From Mycolicibacterium komanii (lineage in GTDB: Bacteria > Actinomycetota > Actinomycetes > Mycobacteriales > Mycobacteriaceae): 64,000 nt of DNA. The translations under genes were made by a program, and so were the position numbers. Below, in pieces: positions 32,752 through 43,339 of the stretch. Each line of letters begins with the position of its first letter. Position 1 is the stretch's first letter. The notes beneath the pieces are model-generated. The model saw only the letters and a list, made by a program, of their open reading frames with translations. It was not told the origin of the DNA and searched no databases. Where the stretch lies: the NCBI RefSeq assembly GCF_001050035.1, contig NZ_CVTA01000011.1:460901-524900 (forward strand), read 5' to 3'.

Positions 32752-35034
32752 CTACCCCGTATGGGCCGGAGGCCGCGGCAGCGCGTCGCGGTAGGCGTCT
32801 TCGTAGTCCTCGATGCCGGCCTTGACCGACGGATCGATCCCGTTGAAGTAGTTGGTGAGCGCGGTCCGGAAGTCGGAGAAGCCGTTTTCGAGCGGCTTGA
32901 GCTGGCCGGTGGCCGGATCGAGCAGGCCCGACTCGACGAAGAACCGCGGATCGCCGATGTTGTTGTCGAGCAACCGTTGCGCGACGGTGTGCTGCAGCGC
33001 CTCGGAGCTCTCCTGGACGATATAGGTCGGGTCGTTGGGCGTCGGCGCGTCTCCGACGAAGATCTCCTGTAACGGGTCGACCGGGCCCTTGCCGGCGTAG
33101 TCGAGAAACGCCTTGACGCCGGGGATCTCGTTGCCGAGCGTCTTGGCGATGTCGAACCACTGGCCGCGGCTCTCGTACGCCTTGACGTCCTGCATGTTGC
33201 CGTACTTGATGGCGTCGTTGTCGGCGACGTTCGCGCCGGAGTCGATGATGCCGCGCAGCGTGCCCGCCGACTGCAGATCCGCGGTGTTGACCGTACCGCC
33301 GTCGATGATCGACTGCTGGAAATTGTTCTGGTATTGCAGGCCGTTGACGTAGGCCTGGCTGTTCAGCGTCGCCGCGGCCTCGGGATCGGTGTCGATTACC
33401 GCGAAAAGGTCACGGGTGACCGGCATTTGGGGGTTGTTCAGATCGTCGAGTGGTGCGAACCCGCGGCTGTTGTCGAGCGGGTTGCCCAGCATGTCGTCGA
33501 CGTAAGGCTTGTTGGCGTCGGCGAGGGCACGGGCGAGGTCGGGGTTCACCTGTCCGAGCGACTGGCCGTCGGTGCCCGGGATGTCGAGTAACCGCGGCGA
33601 GTTTCCGCCCGCCCACTGGTCGACCGCGTGAATCGTCTGCCCGTTCTGCTCGGCCTGGAACAGCTGGGTGGGGTCGGTCAGGTCGGTCGGGACCGCACCG
33701 GTGCCGTGGAGCAGATCGCCGGCCGCCGCGCCGTTGTCGGCCCACTGGTGGGTGAACAGGTCCTCGATGAAACCGTTGTTGGCGGTGCTGCCGTCCGCGC
33801 CCGCCAGCGCGTCGTGGACGGCCATCGGGTCGCGTCCGGCCGCGCTGAGCATGTCCTGCACGGCCGGGTCGATGAGACGCTGCCCCAGATCGATGTTCTC
33901 CTTCCAGGCGATATCGGGGGCGTCGTGCATGTTCTGCAGGATCTGCTCGGACTTGTCCAGCAGCGCGTTGTCCAGCGCGGTGCCCTGCTGCAGTTTGGCG
34001 TCACCGGCGGAGACGATCGCGGCGACATCGCGGTATTCGTCGAGATGCGGGAACGGCTTGTACCAATCGGGCCACTCGAGGGTGGAGTTGCCCTCTTCGT
34101 TGGTTCCCGCGGTGGGCGCCGTCGGCCCGCGCAACGGCGCCTCGAATGCTTCCCGGATGCCCGACGGAAGGTTCTGCATGCCGCCGCGGGTGGGCACGAA
34201 TCCGGCGTCGCCGGGTTTGGCGTCGGGATCGGCGCCGGCGACCGTGATGTTCTCATTGGACACCAACTGCAGGGCGTCGGCGACGCGTCCGCCGTTCGGG
34301 CCGAGCTTGTCGATCATCGCGCGAATCTCGGCCGGGCTCTTGCCATCCAGCGACCGCGACAACTGGTTGAGGTAGTCCATCTGGCTGGCCGGAAGCACCA
34401 GCTCGCCGCGCGCCAACGCCTCCTGCTCCTGCGGGGTCAGCGTGGTGTTCTCCTCCAGGCGCGCGAGCTCCTCGGGGCTGAGCTCCCCGTCCTGCAGCGA
34501 CTCCCCGTCGGCGCTGCCCTGCTCGGCGGGGGTGTCGGGATCGCCGCCGGTGGCCGCGGACAGCACCCGGGCGAGGTCGCCGTCGACCTCCTCGGCGGCG
34601 GCCAGCACCGCCACTGCGCGGTTCTCCACCTCGGCCATCTTCTTCTCGAGCTGCGCGATCTCCTCATCCGTCCAGCCGGTCGTGTCGGGAGGAGTGACCG
34701 TGCCGGTGTTCAGGTCGAGCTGCACCGCCGGCACCGCGGCCGCGTAGTCGATGAGGCTGTTGAGGTCGTTCTTGACCGAGCGGGCGTCCGCGGCGGCGCG
34801 CTGAGCGCCCAGCGACACCAAAATGGCCTCTTTCTGCGTGATGTCGAGCTTGGTGGCCGACTGCGCGATGGCCTGCTGCGCGGCCTCCGCTGCCTGGCCT
34901 TTCCACGTTCCGAACACCGATAGATTGCGCAGCGCCTCGGCCGTCTCCCCGCTGGTGCGGGCGCGGTGGGCCGCCGCCTTGGACACCTCGTCGATCTGCT
35001 CGGGTTGCCAACGCTGCACGTCGGCCAACGTCAT
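32752..35034 (-). CDS. Type VII-associated large protein (TPR-region-like), toxin domain not recognised
   Basis: A 760-residue protein without signal peptide. Residues 1 to about 165 match the N-terminus of the TNT toxin at 1803-3488: LADVQRWQPEQIDEV, the WxG-like FGTWKGQAAEAAQQA, and TVTPPDTTGWTDEEIAQLEKKMAEVENRAVAVL against VIPPDTSHMTEEY. The acidic remainder (DLLHGTGAVPTDLTDPTQLFQ, GNPLDNSRGFAPLDDLNNP and others) is rich in Asp/Asn and helices and looks like mycobacterial TPR-repeat-region proteins. I see no known toxin domain at the C-terminus (PRPPAHTG). It lies 9 bases after an EspC-like gene. An exported effector or cell-surface protein is likely. GTG at 35040 is an alternative start. 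Confidence 0.75.
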   Translation of the reverse strand: MTLADVQRWQPEQIDEVSKAAAHRARTSGETAEALRNLSVFGTWKGQAAEAAQQAIAQSATKLDITQKEAILVSLGAQRAAADARSVKNDLNSLIDYAAAVPAVQLDLNTGTVTPPDTTGWTDEEIAQLEKKMAEVENRAVAVLAAAEEVDGDLARVLSAATGGDPDTPAEQGSADGESLQDGELSPEELARLEENTTLTPQEQEALARGELVLPASQMDYLNQLSRSLDGKSPAEIRAMIDKLGPNGGRVADALQLVSNENITVAGADPDAKPGDAGFVPTRGGMQNLPSGIREAFEAPLRGPTAPTAGTNEEGNSTLEWPDWYKPFPHLDEYRDVAAIVSAGDAKLQQGTALDNALLDKSEQILQNMHDAPDIAWKENIDLGQRLIDPAVQDMLSAAGRDPMAVHDALAGADGSTANNGFIEDLFTHQWADNGAAAGDLLHGTGAVPTDLTDPTQLFQAEQNGQTIHAVDQWAGGNSPRLLDIPGTDGQSLGQVNPDLARALADANKPYVDDMLGNPLDNSRGFAPLDDLNNPQMPVTRDLFAVIDTDPEAAATLNSQAYVNGLQYQNNFQQSIIDGGTVNTADLQSAGTLRGIIDSGANVADNDAIKYGNMQDVKAYESRGQWFDIAKTLGNEIPGVKAFLDYAGKGPVDPLQEIFVGDAPTPNDPTYIVQESSEALQHTVAQRLLDNNIGDPRFFVESGLLDPATGQLKPLENGFSDFRTALTNYFNGIDPSVKAGIEDYEDAYRDALPRPPAHTG

Positions 35035-35043
35035 CCCCACGGG

Positions 35044-35367
35044 TCAAAGCCCCATGGTGCCCAGATTCGATCCCGCAGAGTCGATTTCGGTGGCGGCATT
35101 GTCATCGGTACGGACATATTTCGCTGCCGCCGAGCGAAGATCCTCGGCGTGTTTGAGGAGCCCGGTGTAATGCGCGGCGGACTCCTCTTCCCACTTCGCG
35201 GTGGTTGCTGAGAGCCCGGCCGCGCTGGTGCCGATCCAGCCGGCCTGGGCGGCGCCCATGCGCTCGTGCGCCTCGCCGTGCGCGGACCTCAGGCCGTCGG
35301 CGGCCGCATTGACGTGGTCGGCGGCCATCCGTATCTCCAGCGGGTCGACCCGCAGTTTCTCGCCCAT
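35044..35367 (-). CDS. EspC/DUF2580-like ESX secretion-associated protein (second)
   Basis: A 107-residue helical protein, paralogue of the one at 3498-3812. It opens with LRVDPLEIRMAADHVNAAADGLRSAHGEAHERM and ends in KYVRTDDNAATEIDSAGS; the YVRTD element is common to both. The N-terminal half also aligns (VDP-x-E-x-RMAAD). It is directly upstream of the 760-residue protein and probably exported with it. The ATG at 35367 has GGAAAGG just before it. A TTG four codons earlier is possible. The ESX core needed for export is not in this window. Confidence 0.8.
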   Translation of the reverse strand: MGEKLRVDPLEIRMAADHVNAAADGLRSAHGEAHERMGAAQAGWIGTSAAGLSATTAKWEEESAAHYTGLLKHAEDLRSAAAKYVRTDDNAATEIDSAGSNLGTMGL

Positions 35368-35493
35368 ACACCTTTCCAAACGCTCGCCGACGGTCCAAGT
35401 GTTTGCTGGCCAACCCTACCACCGCCGTGACACCCCCAAATGCACTAATTTCGGTGGCTTGGGGGCGGTGCGCGGACCGTTGGAACGAGTTTG

Positions 35494-36569
<1,076 letters not shown>

Positions 36570-36573
<4 letters not shown>

Positions 36574-38177
36574 GTACCCAATCCCAGGAGGCTGATCATC
36601 AACGGCAACAGAATGATGATCAGGATAGCGCCCGCGATGTCGAACGTGACGCCGGAGCGGATCATCTTCGTGATCGGCACGACGCCCGAGCCGTAGACGA
36701 TCGCGTTCTGCGGTGTGGACACCGGCAGCATGAAGCCGAACGACGCCGCGAACGTCGCCGCCAATGCGGGAACGAACGGGTTGACGCCCGCGGCCACCGC
36801 GACCGGTATCACGATCGGGACGACCACCGCGGCGGATGCGGTGTTGCTCGTGGTTTCTGAGACGATGATCGCGAGCAGCACGGCGAAGATGGTGATGGCG
36901 ACGCTGCTGGTCAGGCCGAGCGCGTCGTTGACGGAGGTGCCGATGGTCTCGGCCAGCCCGGTCGACGAGATCAGCGAGCCGAAGATGATGCCGGTGCCGA
37001 ACAAGATGATTGTGCCCCAGTCGATTTCGGCGGCGTCCTTCCAACGCAGCGTGAACTCACGGCTCTGCCAGTCCGTCGGCAGCAGGAACAGCAGCGATGC
37101 GCCGAACACCGCGACGACACCTTCATCGAGGCGGTCGCTGACGAACTCGTACGCATTGGACTCGGTGCCGGTGATCAACGCGACCACGCCGGGCAGGATC
37201 CACAGCGTAACGGTGATGGCGAATGCGATCAGGGTGTTCTTCTCCGCCCGCGACAGCGAACCCAGCTTCTCCCGTTCACTGGCCACATATTCGGCCACCC
37301 CGTCGATGCGTTTGATCTCGGGTTTGTTGAGCCGCAACATGATCAGCGCCAGCAGCAGGAACATCACCAGGCAGATGGGGATCGCCATCACCATCCACTG
37401 GCCGAAGCTGATCCGCTCGCCGGTGGCCTCTTCGATCAGCCCGCGCCCGATCAGGTTCGGCGGGCTGCCGACGGGCGTGAGCAGGCCGCCCACGCTGGCG
37501 CCGTAGGCGAGCATCAGCATGAGTGCGGCGCCGACCCGCAGCCGTTGCGGGTCGAAGTCGGCGTCGACGTCGCCGCGCTGCTGCAGCAGTTTGGCGATGA
37601 CGGACAGGATGCCGATCGCGGTTGGAAGCAGCATGGCCACCGTCGCGGTGTTCGAGACGAAGGCCGACAGCAGGCACGTGATCGCGCCGAACGCGATGAT
37701 GACCCCGGTGGTCGAGCGGCCCGCCCGCGGCAGGGCCAGGATGCGGAACGCGAACCGCCGCGCCACACCGTGTTTGAGCATCGCCTGGGCGAGGATGAAG
37801 GCGCCGATGAACGTGAAGATCGTCGACGACCCGAACGGGCCGAGCACGTCGTCGACCGGCGCCACTCCGAGGAACACCGCCACCGCGACGCCGAGCAGGC
37901 CGCCGATCGGAATCGGTACCGCTTCGCTGATCCACAGCGCGATCACGCCGAGCAGTACCGCGCCGAGCACCTGCTGTTCGCGCGGGATGTCGAGTGGCAG
38001 GACGAGGAAGACGACGGTCAACAGCGGGGCTAGGAAGAGGCCGATCGTGCGGCGGCCCTTCTCGAAGCGTTCCTCTCGCGGCGAGAGTCGCTGCTCGCCC
38101 AGGCTTCGGTACGTCGCGCTGCCGAGTAGCGCCTTGTCGACGTCGGTCGGCGTGACCTGGTTCTCCGCAGTCATCAC
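36570..38177 (-). CDS. DASS/SLC13-family dicarboxylate transporter
   Basis: A 535-residue sodium-type divalent-anion symporter with about 12 membrane helices. The two inverted-repeat substrate/Na+ motifs are visible as FVSNTATVAMLLPTAIG and SETTSNTASAAVVVPIVIP, each with SNT. An N-terminal cytosolic tail (DVDKALLGSATYRSLGEQRLSPREERFEKG) precedes the first helix. It is the first gene of a two-gene operon with the tartrate-type dehydrogenase, which makes dicarboxylate uptake (tartrate, malate, succinate) the likely function. No transcriptional regulator is adjacent. Confidence 0.92.
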
Positions 38178-38272
38178 AGGCTCCGTCCACCCGGGTGGCG
38201 TGTGCGCTACACCACAGTCGCTGGGAGGGAGTGCCCTGGACTCACGCGACGCTAAACATCGGTATCCCTCGC

Positions 38273-38330
38273 CGAACGTGGGTTACCCGCACGCATCAGG
38301 CGCGATAAGCGTGCGGGTAACCCACGTTCG
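38273..38330. repeat. Dispersed palindrome, copy 2
   Basis: Perfect 22-base inverted arms (38273-38294 and 38309-38330, left arm CGAACGTGGGTTACCCGCACGC) with a 14-base loop. The arms are the same as those at 22744-22801; the loops differ. This copy lies between the recD stop and the transporter start on the same strand. It is followed by a direct duplication of GTCAGTTGGCGC (38334-38345 and 38348-38359) that runs into the recD stop. Confidence 0.9.
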
Positions 38331-38348
38331 CGCGTCAGTTGGCGCGGG

Positions 38349-40055
38349 TCAGTTGGCGCCGTAAGAGCCGGAAGAGAGGCGGCGCGCCAGGCCCGAGGCG
38401 CGTACCGCCCGCCGCTCGACCGCGGCGCGCACCGAGGCCGCGGGTCCGACGACGCGGATCTTCTTCTTGGCCCTGGTGACCGCCGTGTAGAACAGCTCGC
38501 GACTGAGCAGCCGCGAATCCTCCGGCGGCAGCAACACGGTGACCTCGTCGGCCTGGCTGCCCTGCGACTTGTGGATCGTCATCGCGTGCATGGTGTCGAC
38601 CTCGGCGAGCCGGCTGGTCGCGAACTCCAGCCGTTCCGTGCCCGCGATGACTGCGCGCAGCACGCCGTCGCGCAGCACCGTGACGCCGGTGTCGCCGTTG
38701 TAGAGGTTGAGCCCGTAGTCGTTCGCAGTCACCAGGACCGGCCGGCCGGCGTACCACGTCGACCAGATCGGCTCGCCGGTCAACTCGGACAGCCACCGCT
38801 CCACCTGGTGGTTCCAGTACCGCACCCCGAACGGGCCACGGCGATGCGCGCACAGCAGCCGGTGTTCGGCCAGGATGGCCAGCGCTGTGTCGGCGTCGCC
38901 GAGAATCGCCGCGGTGCGCAGCGCGATCGCGTTCGGCACCAACACCTTACGGAGGTGTTCGGACGGCTCCTCGGTGTCGACCCACTCGATGTGCTCACCG
39001 CCGGAGCGCAACACCTCGACGACGGCGTCGGCGTCGCCCGCGCGGATCGCGGTGGCCAATCGGCCGATCGACTCGCCGAACCGGTGCGACGTCTTCAGTT
39101 CCGCGATGCGACCGGAGCCGAGACCGTCGACCAGATCCGCGAGTACCGCACCCGCCTCGACCGACGCCAGCTGGTCGGGATCGCCGACCAGGATGAGCCT
39201 CGCCTCCGGCCGCACCGCCTCGAGCAGTCGCGCCATCATCGTCAGCGACACCATCGACGTCTCGTCGACGACGATCACGTCATGCGGTAACCGGTTGGCG
39301 CGGTTGTGCCGGAACCGCGCCGACGTGTCGGGGCGGCTGCCGAGCAGTCGGTGCAACGTCGTCGCGTGCAGGCCGGACAGCGCCTCGCGGTCGGCCGCGT
39401 CGAGCTTGTCGACCTCCAGCTGCACCGCCTCCTGCAGTCGCGCCGCCGCTTTGCCCGTCGGCGCCGCCAACGCGATCCGCAGCCGCGTGCCGCTCGCGAG
39501 CAACGCCAGCAGGCGGGCGACCGTCGTTGTCTTACCCGTGCCCGGCCCGCCGGTGAGCACCGTCAGCCCTTGCGACAGTGCGAGTTCCGCGGCGGCGCGT
39601 TGCTCCTCGAAGCCCGGCGGGAACAACCTGTCGAGATCGGGCACCGGCTGGGCCGGCCGGGCCGCGGTCATCCGCAGGATGTCGTCGCACACCTGCTGTT
39701 CCTCGAGCCAGTACCGGTCGAGGTACAACAGGTCACCGTCGATGTGCAGCACCGGCGGCCGGCCGGTCAGCGGGTGCTCGGCGATGGCGGTGGACCAGTC
39801 GTCGATCGCGGGCCACGGCAGCCCCTCGAGGCCGACCTGCTGTTCGACGGTCCGCAGGTCTAGGCACACCGAACCGTTGCGCAACGCGCGCACCACGAGC
39901 GCAACCGCGAGCGCCACCCGGTCGTCGGGCGCCTTGACGAGCTCGCAGAGCCGTTGCGCGACATGCACATCCGACGCATCGAGGACCTCGGCGTCGGTGA
40001 AGGTGCGCAGCAGCCCGGTGGCGCTGACCGCCCGCCGCCACTCCACGCTGGTCAC
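38349..40055 (-). CDS. recD: Exodeoxyribonuclease V subunit alpha (RecD helicase)
   Basis: A 568-residue SF1B helicase, the fast 5'-3' motor of RecBCD. Walker A is TVLTGGPGTGKTTTVARL, Walker B is DVIVVDETSMVSL, and the conserved IHKSQGSQADEVTVLLP and ELFYTAVTRAKKKIRVVG motifs lie near the C-terminus. The GTG start overlaps the recB stop by 4 bases. A longer frame upstream lies antisense within recB. In mycobacteria RecBCD serves mainly single-strand annealing; AdnAB does the main end resection. The 3' end of the gene falls in a short duplicated sequence (GTCAGTTGGCGC) that has not disturbed the frame. Confidence 0.95.
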   Translation of the reverse strand: MTSVEWRRAVSATGLLRTFTDAEVLDASDVHVAQRLCELVKAPDDRVALAVALVVRALRNGSVCLDLRTVEQQVGLEGLPWPAIDDWSTAIAEHPLTGRPPVLHIDGDLLYLDRYWLEEQQVCDDILRMTAARPAQPVPDLDRLFPPGFEEQRAAAELALSQGLTVLTGGPGTGKTTTVARLLALLASGTRLRIALAAPTGKAAARLQEAVQLEVDKLDAADREALSGLHATTLHRLLGSRPDTSARFRHNRANRLPHDVIVVDETSMVSLTMMARLLEAVRPEARLILVGDPDQLASVEAGAVLADLVDGLGSGRIAELKTSHRFGESIGRLATAIRAGDADAVVEVLRSGGEHIEWVDTEEPSEHLRKVLVPNAIALRTAAILGDADTALAILAEHRLLCAHRRGPFGVRYWNHQVERWLSELTGEPIWSTWYAGRPVLVTANDYGLNLYNGDTGVTVLRDGVLRAVIAGTERLEFATSRLAEVDTMHAMTIHKSQGSQADEVTVLLPPEDSRLLSRELFYTAVTRAKKKIRVVGPAASVRAAVERRAVRASGLARRLSSGSYGAN

Positions 40056-43000
40056 GCCGCGGCCCTCCCGGTGTCGAGCAGATCCGACAGCGCGGTGATC
40101 AACGCCGTCGGCGGATGCCAGCTGAACACCCCGGCCGGATGCCCGTCCTCGGTCGGTGTGTCCGGCCCGCACATCCCGCGTAGGAACAGATAGAGCACGC
40201 CGCCGAGATGTTGTTCGGGTGTGTAGCCAGCTTGCCGCCATCGCAGGAAGCGGTGCAGCACAACGCTATACAGCAGGGCCTGCAGCGGGTAGTCGGAGTG
40301 CAGCATCGCCTCGGCCAGCCGCGGCCGCGAGTAATCCGCCGCGGTCAAAGGCCGATTGGGATCACCGAGCCAGTTGGTCTTGTAGTCGACGACGAGATAG
40401 CGACCGTCGATCCGGAGCACCGCATCCACCGAGCCTGACAGGTAACCCTTCAGCGGCTGCGGTCCCAGACCCGCTCCCGTCAGTCGCTCCGCGTACGACG
40501 CCAGCGGATCGTCCGCGGGCAGGTGCGCACGCAGCAGCTCGCCGACGTGGCTGAGCCGGATGTCGGGCGCGGACGCGCGCAGATCGCCGCCCGCCAACGG
40601 GAATTCGAAGTCCATCTCCCGCATCCGGTCGCGCAGTCCGATCTGCCGCAGCGTCGAATCTCCAGCGAGCGGCCCGAGCGGCGTGTCGTGCATCGGCACC
40701 ATCGCCGCCGCCAGCTCGGTGGCGTCGACGTCGACGGGCCACCACACCGAATGCTCACGGATCCGGGTCTGAAGCTCCGCGGCGAGGTCGGCGGCGAACG
40801 GGTCGGCCGTCTCGAGCACGGCGTGCACCAGCGAGCCGAACTTCGCCCCGGTCGGCAGCTCGGCCATCGGTGACGGCACGTCGGCGCCGACGGCCGCGGT
40901 GGTCAACGGGATCTCGGCGACCTCGTCGTCGAGCTCGACCAGTTCGGGCTCGCTGCTGACCGGTGTGGCCTCGACCGCGCGGATCAACCCGCTGTAGGAC
41001 GTCCGGCGCCAGGCGGTGTCGATGGGCCGGTGGAAGTGTCGGGCATCGACCTCGGCCGGAGCGGCCGGCTCCCGAGGTGCACGCCTCGGACGCGGCACCG
41101 ACTCCTCGATCACGGGGCCGCCGACGGCCTCCCACTCCTTGAACCGCGCCATCGCGTCATCGTCGGAAACCTTGCCGGGTACAACGACATCCGGCACCAT
41201 CGGCTCACCTGGCCGCCGGCCGCGCAGCAGCCGCGACAGCCCGCCGTTGGGTTCGTCGCGGGACGGCGCCCACCAGGCGACCAGCTGCGACTGCGCCCGC
41301 GTCATCGCGACGTACATCAGGCGGCTGTCGTCGCTGGCGTCCTCCTCGCGGCCGACCTTCGACACCGCATGGAAGTCGGGGCTGTCGTTGCCGCCGATGT
41401 GCAGGCATCTGGTGTCGCCCTCGTGGTAGAGCACGATCTCGGGCTCCCACACATGGCGGTTGAATGCGAACGGCAGATAGACGACCGGAAATTGCAGGCC
41501 CTTGGCGACGAAGACCGTCATCACCTGGACCGCCGCGGCGTCGTTGTCGAGGCGGCGAAATCTTTCCGCCGCGCCGCTGCGCTCCTCGCGCTGGGCTCGC
41601 AACCAGTCCCGCAGCGCCGGCAGCGTGAAGTGCTCGCGGTGCGCGACCTCCTGCAGCAGCTGCGTCATGTGGGCCAGGTCGGTCATCTGGCGCTCACCGT
41701 TGCGCCACGACAGGACGCGATCGCCCATGCCCGCGAGTTGCGCGGCCTCGAAGATGGCTGCCACCCCGCGCTCGCGGGCGTGACCCGCCCACTCCCGCAA
41801 CGTCTCTGCGATGCGGTCGGTCAACGGGTCGCCGCCCGCGACGAGCGATTCGGCGGTCTCCCCGAAGAACATGGTCGCGGCGGCCGCGCGCACGACACCG
41901 GGCCGGTGCGGTTGGTCGAACGCCTCGAGCAACGCCAGCCAGTCCTCGGCCGCGTCGGAGTTGAAGATGTCGGAGTCGCCGGTGTACACCGCGGGGATGC
42001 CCGCGTCGCACAGCGCCCGGTAGCAGACCCGGGCATCGCGATGGTTCTCCACGATGACCGCGATGTCGCCCGCACCGAGCCTGCGGCCGTCGAACGTCGC
42101 GCCCGCATCGATCAGCGCACCGATGTCCGCCGCCAGATCCTTGGGGATGTGGGTGCGGAGCTGATCGATCGGTATGACGCCGGTTCCGCTGCGGCCCAGC
42201 GTGTTCCGGGACACGACCCGAAGCCGGAACGGATCATTGCACGGCGCGCCGGCCAGCCGCGAGCCTTTGTGCCTGGCGGCTACGTCATGCACGACGATCT
42301 TTTCGTGGCCCAGGTGGGCACCACGCAGCACGGCCTGCAGCCGCGTCACCAGAGCCTCGTCGCTGCGCCAGTTGGTGGCCAGCGTCTTCTGGACATCGGC
42401 CTTGGAGGCCGCGCTCAGATAGGTGACGATGTCGCCGCCGCGGAACGCGTAGATCGCCTGCTTGGGATCGCCGATGAGGATCAGCGTCGACCGTTTGGTG
42501 AACGCGCGGTCGATCACCCGCCACTGCACGGGATCGGTGTCCTGGAACTCGTCGACCATCACGATCGGCCAGCGCTGGTGCATGCGCAGCTGCGCCGCAG
42601 AGTCGTCGGCGTCCAGCGCATCGGCCAACCGGCTCAGCAGGTCGTCGTAGCCGAGGATTCCCCGCTGCCGCTTGCGCTTATCCAGTTCGTCGAGAACGTC
42701 TTTCGCGAAGCGAACGCACACCGCGGCACGGGTATCCGGTGCGGGATCCTTGGGCCGCAGCTCGGTCGCGGGATGCTCGACGACCTGCTTGGCCAGGCGC
42801 AGCGCATCGGGATAGGTCAGCAGCGGGTTGTCGCGCTCGCGGCCGAAGTGGTGCAGATAGAGATCGTCGACGATCTCGGTGACCAGTTCCTCGAGGCTCT
42901 CGACGAGCGTCACCCGGGAATCGCTGTCACCCGCCACGCCCAGCGATTTGAGCACCAGCTGGCAGAACTGGTGCGTGGTGGCAATCGTCGCGGCGTCGAA

Positions 43001-43339
43001 CGCGGCCAGCGCATCCCGCAGACGGCGTTCGCGCTCGGCGACCTCTTCAGCGCTGCCGTCGAACAGGTGCTCGACGATCTCGTTGACCTCGACGCTTGTC
43101 GGATCGATGAAAGCCTGGACGGCGTCGACGATCTGGCGCCTCACCCGGTCACGCAGTTCCTGGCTGGCCGCGCGGCTGAACGTGATCAGCAGCATCTGGT
43201 CGAGCGTCGCGACTCCCTCGGCGAGGTAACGCGTGACGAGCCCTGCCAACGCGAACGTCTTCCCGGTGCCTGCGCTGGCCTCCAGCACCGTGGTCGAACG
43301 TTCGGCGGGCAGCTCGCCCAGCAGATCGAAGGGCTCCAT
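40052..43339 (-). CDS. recB: Exodeoxyribonuclease V subunit beta (RecB helicase-nuclease)
   Basis: A 1095-residue SF1A helicase with a C-terminal nuclease. Walker A is EASAGTGKTFAL (residues 20-31). Helicase motifs include MVDEFQDTDPVQWRV, LILIGDPKQAIYAFRGGD and MYVAMTRAQSQLVAWW. The nuclease domain near the end has SGSVDAVLRIDGRYLVVDYKTNWLG, with the metal-binding Asp and the DYK motif. The start ATG overlaps the recC stop (TGATG); the GTG one codon earlier is an alternative. Order recC-recB-recD is normal for mycobacteria. The very long open frame on the other strand (41030-43498) is a codon-bias shadow. Confidence 0.95.
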   Translation of the reverse strand: MEPFDLLGELPAERSTTVLEASAGTGKTFALAGLVTRYLAEGVATLDQMLLITFSRAASQELRDRVRRQIVDAVQAFIDPTSVEVNEIVEHLFDGSAEEVAERERRLRDALAAFDAATIATTHQFCQLVLKSLGVAGDSDSRVTLVESLEELVTEIVDDLYLHHFGRERDNPLLTYPDALRLAKQVVEHPATELRPKDPAPDTRAAVCVRFAKDVLDELDKRKRQRGILGYDDLLSRLADALDADDSAAQLRMHQRWPIVMVDEFQDTDPVQWRVIDRAFTKRSTLILIGDPKQAIYAFRGGDIVTYLSAASKADVQKTLATNWRSDEALVTRLQAVLRGAHLGHEKIVVHDVAARHKGSRLAGAPCNDPFRLRVVSRNTLGRSGTGVIPIDQLRTHIPKDLAADIGALIDAGATFDGRRLGAGDIAVIVENHRDARVCYRALCDAGIPAVYTGDSDIFNSDAAEDWLALLEAFDQPHRPGVVRAAAATMFFGETAESLVAGGDPLTDRIAETLREWAGHARERGVAAIFEAAQLAGMGDRVLSWRNGERQMTDLAHMTQLLQEVAHREHFTLPALRDWLRAQREERSGAAERFRRLDNDAAAVQVMTVFVAKGLQFPVVYLPFAFNRHVWEPEIVLYHEGDTRCLHIGGNDSPDFHAVSKVGREEDASDDSRLMYVAMTRAQSQLVAWWAPSRDEPNGGLSRLLRGRRPGEPMVPDVVVPGKVSDDDAMARFKEWEAVGGPVIEESVPRPRRAPREPAAPAEVDARHFHRPIDTAWRRTSYSGLIRAVEATPVSSEPELVELDDEVAEIPLTTAAVGADVPSPMAELPTGAKFGSLVHAVLETADPFAADLAAELQTRIREHSVWWPVDVDATELAAAMVPMHDTPLGPLAGDSTLRQIGLRDRMREMDFEFPLAGGDLRASAPDIRLSHVGELLRAHLPADDPLASYAERLTGAGLGPQPLKGYLSGSVDAVLRIDGRYLVVDYKTNWLGDPNRPLTAADYSRPRLAEAMLHSDYPLQALLYSVVLHRFLRWRQAGYTPEQHLGGVLYLFLRGMCGPDTPTEDGHPAGVFSWHPPTALITALSDLLDTGRAAA

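Noticed and set aside
35433..35465. Possible terminator (CCCCCAA with TTGGGGG) after the tartrate-type dehydrogenase gene
   Set aside because: The stem is only 7 bases with a 19-base loop and no T-tract, so it is too weak to list as a feature.
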